Source: CAZPAH01 sp964584495 (GTDB lineage: Bacteria > Krumholzibacteriota > Krumholzibacteriia > Krumholzibacteriales > Krumholzibacteriaceae). From it: a DNA stretch of 10,604 nucleotides. The stretch spans positions 1-10,604 of the forward strand of contig CAZPAH010000099.1 of NCBI GenBank assembly GCA_964584495.1. Direction: 5' to 3'. Positions 6,513-10,604 of this stretch are shown one piece after another (within the stretch, counting starts at the first letter, position 1; each line of letters opens with the position of its first letter). The position numbers were made by a program, and so were the translations under genes. The notes below the pieces were generated by a model. The model was given only the letters and a program-made list of their open reading frames with translations. It searched no databases and had not been told where the DNA came from.

Positions 6513-7799
6513 ATGACCACCATTGAATATATATTGGCGCGCGAGCTACTCGATTCCCGCGGAAATCCCACGATCGAGGTGGAGGCCTACCTGGAGGACG
6601 GGGCGGCCGGAAGCGTTATAATCCCTTCGGGCGCTTCGACCGGCGAGCATGAAGCGGTCGAGCTGAGGGACGGCGACTCGGGCAGGTACGGAGGGAAAGG
6701 GGTCCTCGGCGCGGTCGCCAATGTCAACGAGGTCATAGCGCCGGAGATAATCGAGCTCGACGCCCTCGACCAGGTCTACATCGACAAGCTCCTCTGCGAG
6801 CTGGACGGAACGCCCAACAAGGGGAAGCTCGGGGCCAACGCGATCCTAGGAGTCTCCCTCGCCGTGGCAAAGGCGGCCGCCGACTCCCTCGGGCTCTCGC
6901 TGTACGAATATATCGGGGGGGTCAATTCAAGGACACTCCCCGTGCCGATGATGAACGTGATCAACGGGGGAAAACACGCCGACAACAATGTCGATATCCA
7001 GGAGTTCATGATCGTCCCGGTGGGAGCCCCCAATATCAGGGAAGCGATACGTTACGGAGCGGAGACATTCCACTCCCTCAAGAAGATACTGTCGGGCAAG
7101 GGTTACGCGACGTCCGTCGGGGACGAGGGCGGATTCGCCCCCAACCTGAAATCGAACAGGGAGGCGCTCGAGGTCATAGTCGCCGCGATAGAGAAAGCCG
7201 GATACAAGCCCGGCGAGGATATCGCCCTGGCGATAGACGCGGCGGCGAGCGAGTTTTTCAAAAAGGGCAAGTACCACCTCGAAGCCGAGGGAAAGGATTT
7301 CACCGCGGGCGAGCTGACAGACTTCTACGAGAAGCTTCTCGGCGAATTCCCGATCATGTCCATTGAGGACGGCCTGGCCGAGGACGACTGGGAGGGGTGG
7401 AAGGAAATGAATGCCAGGCTCGGAGGCAGAATCCAGATAGTGGGAGACGATATCTTCGTAACGAATACGCTCCGCCTGGAGCGGGGAATCAAGGAGAAGA
7501 CGGCGAACTCGATCCTGATAAAGCTCAATCAGATCGGAACGCTCACCGAAACGCTCGAGGCGATAGATATGGCCTCCAGGGCGGGCTTCACCTCGGTCAT
7601 ATCGCACAGGTCCGGGGAGAGCGAGGATGTGACGATCGCCCACGTGGCCGTGGCGACCAACGCCGGCCAGATCAAGACCGGCTCCCTGTCGCGCACCGAC
7701 AGGATCGCGAAGTACAACGAATTGATAAGGATCGAGGAGGAGCTGGGAGAGGTGGCGCTCTATCCCGGAAGGAAAGCTCTGGAGTCCGCCTGCAAGTGA
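6513..7799 (+). CDS. eno: Enolase (phosphopyruvate hydratase)
   Basis: A 428-residue enolase, the usual bacterial length. It interconverts 2-phosphoglycerate and phosphoenolpyruvate in glycolysis and gluconeogenesis, in the cytoplasm. Visible landmarks are the N-terminal ARELLDSRGNPT and the Ser-containing loop IPSGASTGEHEA (about 37-48). Further landmarks are Glu164, Glu205 in GDEGGFAPN, and Mg ligands Asp242 (AIDAAASEF), Glu285 (SIEDGL) and Asp312 (VGDDIFVTN). Catalytic Lys337 lies in LIKLNQIGTLTET, His365 in SHRSGESED, and Lys388 in AGQIKTGSLSRTDRIAKYN. All key residues are present. It is the first gene of a plus-strand unit with ftsB 60 bp downstream, a neighbourhood seen in many bacteria, and has its own strong vegetative promoter. 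I chose 6513 over the in-frame ATG at 6495 because of the ribosome site and family N-terminus. Confidence 0.98.
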   Translation: MTTIEYILARELLDSRGNPTIEVEAYLEDGAAGSVIIPSGASTGEHEAVELRDGDSGRYGGKGVLGAVANVNEVIAPEIIELDALDQVYIDKLLCELDGTPNKGKLGANAILGVSLAVAKAAADSLGLSLYEYIGGVNSRTLPVPMMNVINGGKHADNNVDIQEFMIVPVGAPNIREAIRYGAETFHSLKKILSGKGYATSVGDEGGFAPNLKSNREALEVIVAAIEKAGYKPGEDIALAIDAAASEFFKKGKYHLEAEGKDFTAGELTDFYEKLLGEFPIMSIEDGLAEDDWEGWKEMNARLGGRIQIVGDDIFVTNTLRLERGIKEKTANSILIKLNQIGTLTETLEAIDMASRAGFTSVISHRSGESEDVTIAHVAVATNAGQIKTGSLSRTDRIAKYNELIRIEEELGEVALYPGRKALESACK

Positions 7800-7849
7800 G
7801 CCCTGAGGGGCGCTGACCGCCCGGCAGGAGACGGCGGCCCGCCCGGTTC

Positions 7850-7854
7850 GGAGG
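7850..7854 (+). promoter_or_regulatory. Ribosome binding site that fixes the ftsB start
   Basis: GGAGG sits five bases before the ATG at 7860. It supports starting ftsB before the N gap rather than at the GTG at 7912, which directly follows the gap and shows no ribosome site. Confidence 0.75.
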
Positions 7855-7859
7855 TAACT

Positions 7860-8259
7860 ATGAAAAGTCTATGGGGCCAGGGTAACAGATATCTTAGACN
7901 NNNNNNNNNGCGTGGAGATCAGCACCGGTGTCGCCCGTCTACTCCTCTCCGGCCTCCTTCTTCTGATCGCCGTGATATTCATCGCGGGGGATGTCGGGCT
8001 CTGGAATCTCTGGCGCGCCCAGACTACCCTCAAGTCGCTCCAGGACGAGATCCAGCAGCTCGAGCAGGAGACGCAGTACCTCGAGAAGAAGGTTATCGAC
8101 CTGCAGGAAGATCCGTTCGAGATAGAGCGGGTGGCAAGGGAGAGATACGGCTACCTGAGGCCCGGCGACAAGGTTTTCAGGATCATCACGATCTCGCCGG
8201 ATGCGGAAAACGATAAAAAGATACCGACTTTCCTTGACACTAAGGCGGCAACACCTTAA
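7860..8259 (+). CDS. ftsB: FtsB/DivIC septum formation initiator (interrupted by a 10-N assembly gap)
   Basis: A small bitopic cell-division protein. After a short N-terminal tail (MKSLWGQGNRYLR) the sequence meets the N run at 7900-7909. With the Ns removed it continues in frame (…YLRR-VEISTGVARLLL…), giving 129 residues. One membrane span follows (LLLSGLLLLIAVIFIAG), then a coiled coil with heptad Leu/Gln/Glu (LKSLQDEIQQLEQETQYLEK). The typical FtsB/DivIC end is DPFEIERVARERYGYLRPGD. In E. coli, FtsB forms a complex with FtsL and FtsQ at the division septum and helps to activate septal wall synthesis. The family match rests on the topology and the D-P-x-x-I-E-x-x-A-R motif. It lies 60 bp after eno, probably on the same transcript. 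The last codon overlaps the -10 box of the tRNA promoter. Confidence 0.88.
7900..7909. other. Assembly gap (10 Ns) inside ftsB
   Basis: Ten Ns of unknown base. As in the other gap of this window, the reading frame needs a true length divisible by three, and zero missing bases gives a sensible join (one Arg codon). Confidence 0.97.
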
Positions 8260-8262
8260 TAT
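8234..8262 (+). promoter_or_regulatory. Promoter for the initiator tRNA, overlapping the ftsB stop codon
   Basis: TTGACA (8234-8239), a 17-bp spacer and TAATAT (8257-8262) lie within the last codons of ftsB, and the TAA stop (8257-8259) forms half of the -10 box. Transcription would start about seven bases downstream, just before the tRNA 5' end at 8277. It uses the same perfect -35 and spacing as the enolase promoter. Confidence 0.6.
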
Positions 8263-8276
8263 TCCGTTGAAAATGA

Positions 8277-8353
<77 letters not shown>

Positions 8354-8361
8354 ATAAGAGA

Positions 8362-8408
8362 CGATTTCCCGGTTACCGTGATTTAAGGTACCGGGAATCG
8401 ATTTTTTA
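8362..8408 (+). terminator. Rho-independent terminator after tRNA-fMet
   Basis: The left arm CGATTTCCCGGTTACC (8362-8377) pairs with GGTACCGGGAATCG (8387-8400), leaving two single-T bulges and a 9-base loop, and is followed by ATTTTTTAT. It should end transcripts of the eno-ftsB-tRNA unit. On the opposite strand there is no T tail, so it does not look bidirectional. Confidence 0.85.
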
Positions 8409-8682
8409 TGGGCCGGCTCGACGGAGTTTACCCGCCCCGCAGCGCGAAGCATTCACGAACTTTCACTGGTTAACATAATGTAAAAACCGGACATTCTCGA
8501 ATATGTAACTTGCTTATATTATGCATGTTATGAACGAGCTGCAAGATTATCGACCACCACCGGTGGCGGTCAGAAAGTTACCACTCATTGCGTCAATGCG
8601 CTGGGGAGTAAATAGCTGGATCTGGATAGACCGAGAAGTTCGCACTACCGGGCGATACTTATGTTCCTGTCGCCGCGATCCG
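8409..8682. other. Intergenic region between tRNA unit and ABC exporter gene
   Basis: No convincing gene is present. It is the space between two convergent units. It has a GC-rich start, then an AT-rich stretch (about 8465-8530), then mixed sequence. An 18-bp near-perfect dyad lies at 8553-8570 (ACCACCACC/GGTGGCGGT, one mismatched pair), with a perfect 10-bp core CCACCGGTGG. I see no terminator for the ABC gene, no tRNA 3'-end repeat and no transposase remnant. A 66-codon open frame from 8521 has no ribosome site and runs into the ABC gene antisense, so it is not called. Confidence 0.5.
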
Positions 8683-10425
8683 TTAAACTCCAAGCATAAG
8701 CTTCCAAAATTTGCTATATAATCCGTGTTGCTCTATTAATTCCTGATGGGTTCCGCTTTCAGCAATTTCCCCATTCTCTAGGAAGAGAATCCTATCCGCT
8801 TGTTTCGCAGTGGTTAATCTATGCGCAATCACAATTGTTGTTCTATCTTTGGATACATTTGTTATCGCCTTCTGTATTAATGATTCTGTCTGCATGTCAA
8901 GGAAAGAAGTTGCCTCATCCAGGATGAGTATCTTTGGGTCTTTCAGAATAACTCTTGCCAAAGCTACACGCTGAGCTTCTCCGGAAGAAAGCTGCACTCC
9001 CTTCTCACCGACTTCCGTATTATATCCTTGTGGCAGTGAGATAATATGACCATGAACATTTGCCATCTTAGCGGCTTGTTCCACTTCATCGAAGTTTGCA
9101 CGTGGATTTCCATATCTAATATTATCCATGATAGTCCCACTGAATACAAAAAAGTTCTGAAGGACAAAGCCGATCCCGTCCCTCAAGGATCTGATTTGAA
9201 TCTGCTTGACATCATAACCATCAACTGTGATTTCTCCTTCGATTGGATCAAGAAAACGAGGAATTAAGTTCACAAGTGTTGTTTTGCCGGCACCACTTCT
9301 ACCTACCAGTGCAACCTTTTCTTTAGGAGCGATTTCAAGTGAGATATCTTTCAGCAGAAATTTCTGCTGGTTAGGATATCTGAAGGATACATGCTTAAAG
9401 GATATCCCTCCTTTGGTGATGGAAGCCTTTGGAGCGCTTTTCAGCTCTTGTATTGCGGGCACATGATCCTTGATCTCATAGAATCTGAATAAACTCACCA
9501 TCATTGACGGCAATTCTATTATAGTCGTTGTTATTGAAGTTATTGTAGGAAAGAGCATATTACACAACACCATGAAAGCCATTAGTTCGCCTATAGTAAG
9601 ATCGCCCTTAATGACACTGTGCCCTCCGTACCATAATACTCCGAAGGACCAGATGGTAGCGACAGTAGTCGTGGAGATGCTTGACAAACCACTCACCAGG
9701 GAATTTCTTATGGATATCTTAATGAATTTATGAAGCTTGGAATGAAACCTGTGCAGCTCCCCCTTTTTTGCTCCTGAGGATTGAACCAGCTGAATGCCAT
9801 CCAATTTTTCTTCAGCTGTTCCATAAATATCTTCCTCTTGTTCCCGTGACTTTCTTGTCAGTTCTCTAATGGGTTTCTGGAATTTGAAGATGATAATAGT
9901 ATGCAGCACAAAAACACCAAATACAAATAAACTCAAACTCGTATTCAGATACAGCATCCATATGATGACAATCGTGGCCGTTATCAGGTTGATGAGAGAG
10001 CTTACAGGCGTACTTGCAATTGACCCACAAACGATTTGAGTATCCCTGAACATGCGATACATCAAATCTCCCACTCGCTTCTTGCCATAAAAAAGCACTG
10101 ACAAATCTTGAAGATGCCGGTAAAAGGCGTATTTTATGTCGAAGCCAATTTTATGAATGAGAACAGAACTAAGGTAAGTCCTTAGTAAACCAATAGCCGA
10201 TCCCAACACTATTACTACTATCATCCCTAACAATATCTTATTTAATAAGGCATGGTTTTTAGTAGTAACAACTGTATCCAGTAATACCTTTGTAAAATAT
10301 GGGGTTAATAGACCCATAAGGCCGATGATTATCGCCAGAAGCAAGAGCGCTATCATTCTGACTTTATATTTTGCGCCATATTCTATAAATGCTCTCGCAT
10401 ATAGTTTTAAACCCTTGATTATCAC
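8683..10425 (-). CDS. ABC exporter half-transporter (membrane domain fused to ATPase)
   Basis: A 580-residue ABCB/MsbA-type exporter subunit. About residues 20-310 form the six-helix membrane domain, beginning with hydrophobic helices (MIALLLLAIIIGLMGLLTPY). The ATPase follows: Walker A GRSGAGKT at 375-382, Q-loop Gln423 (GFVLQNFF), signature LSSGE at 479-483, Walker B ILILDE at 499-504 with the catalytic Glu, D-loop SFLD, and H-loop His535 (IAHRL). The signature departs from the usual LSGGQ at two positions. There is no N-terminal C39 peptidase domain. It would act as a dimer to export a lipid, peptide or drug, but the substrate cannot be told. The start is GTG at 10425 with GGGGAG five bases upstream. 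An in-frame TTG at 10464 lacks a ribosome site. The gene is clearly AT-richer than its neighbours and prefers A/T-ending codons, suggesting transfer. No partner gene is in view. Confidence 0.92.
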   Translation of the reverse strand: MIIKGLKLYARAFIEYGAKYKVRMIALLLLAIIIGLMGLLTPYFTKVLLDTVVTTKNHALLNKILLGMIVVIVLGSAIGLLRTYLSSVLIHKIGFDIKYAFYRHLQDLSVLFYGKKRVGDLMYRMFRDTQIVCGSIASTPVSSLINLITATIVIIWMLYLNTSLSLFVFGVFVLHTIIIFKFQKPIRELTRKSREQEEDIYGTAEEKLDGIQLVQSSGAKKGELHRFHSKLHKFIKISIRNSLVSGLSSISTTTVATIWSFGVLWYGGHSVIKGDLTIGELMAFMVLCNMLFPTITSITTTIIELPSMMVSLFRFYEIKDHVPAIQELKSAPKASITKGGISFKHVSFRYPNQQKFLLKDISLEIAPKEKVALVGRSGAGKTTLVNLIPRFLDPIEGEITVDGYDVKQIQIRSLRDGIGFVLQNFFVFSGTIMDNIRYGNPRANFDEVEQAAKMANVHGHIISLPQGYNTEVGEKGVQLSSGEAQRVALARVILKDPKILILDEATSFLDMQTESLIQKAITNVSKDRTTIVIAHRLTTAKQADRILFLENGEIAESGTHQELIEQHGLYSKFWKLMLGV

Positions 10426-10430
10426 GTAAG

Positions 10431-10436
10431 CTCCCC
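10431..10436 (-). promoter_or_regulatory. Ribosome binding site that fixes the ABC exporter start
   Basis: Read on the minus strand, GGGGAG lies five bases before the GTG at 10425. No such site precedes the TTG at 10464. The resulting 580-residue length is typical of half-transporters. Confidence 0.65.
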
Positions 10437-10604
10437 TGTCAAGCGGACAATTCACAATGGGCAAGTTTACGATCCCATTCTCTTATCTTGAAATTAACTT
10501 ATGATGTATTTGTGGCACAATGTGATGAACCTGGAACGATTATCTGAAATCTGTAAATTATATATGTAATTGCAACAGGCAGCAGTAATACAACCAACAT
10601 CGTA
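10437..10604. other. AT-rich non-coding leader at the right edge
   Basis: This is upstream sequence of the ABC gene. A minus-strand TATAAT (10562-10557) is present, but no matching -35 lies at the right distance, so a promoter there is only possible. Only very short open frames are present. The AT-rich composition continues to the window edge. Confidence 0.35.

Noticed and set aside
8521..8721. A 66-codon open frame after the tRNA terminator
   Set aside because: It has no ribosome site and no recognisable domain, and it overlaps the 3' end of the ABC gene antisense.

Overview
The window looks like a chromosomal segment of a Gram-negative bacterium, probably from an uncultured lineage. It encodes an Omp85/BamA-type outer-membrane beta-barrel ending in phenylalanine, several proteins with Sec signal peptides, and two runs of exactly ten Ns typical of draft or metagenome scaffolding. 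Most genes are fairly GC-rich and use AGG (Arg) and ATA (Ile) codons often. The mix of an ECF sigma factor, DUF4097, a membrane-bound bactofilin-like protein and an Omp85 barrel recalls FCB-type or candidate phyla, but the sequence alone does not fix the phylum.

Left part (1-6228), all on the minus strand. An ECF sigma factor (5623-6228) is followed by a DUF4097 beta-solenoid protein (4531-5608, interrupted by a 10-N gap), a zinc-finger transmembrane anti-sigma factor (3877-4524) and a membrane-anchored bactofilin-like polymer-forming protein (2604-3893). Gaps are 14 bp and 6 bp, then a 17-bp overlap, so this is almost certainly one operon. After 89 bp, with a possible promoter of its own, comes a single-POTRA Omp85-family protein (1099-2514). 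After a 460-bp non-coding stretch, the 5' part of a secreted HExxH zinc-metallopeptidase-like gene runs off the left edge (1-638). The sigma/anti-sigma pair suggests an envelope-responsive regulon whose products sit in the envelope.

Middle part (6229-8408), plus strand. A divergent intergenic region carries a good vegetative promoter (TTGACA-N17-TAAACT) for enolase (6513-7799). The septum protein FtsB/DivIC follows (7860-8259, with a second 10-N gap). An initiator tRNA-fMet (8277-8353) comes next, with its own promoter-like sequence whose -10 box overlaps the ftsB stop codon, and a strong rho-independent terminator closes the unit.

Right part (8409-10604). After 270 bp without a convincing gene comes a convergent, clearly AT-richer ABC exporter half-transporter (8683-10425, minus strand). 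Its composition and its place just beyond a tRNA gene suggest horizontal acquisition. The rest of the right edge is AT-rich and non-coding.

Nothing here is demonstrably a new defence or mobile system. The most interesting unit is the ECF sigma / DUF4097 / anti-sigma / membrane bactofilin / Omp85 cluster. Both N gaps restore the reading frame perfectly if no bases are missing.
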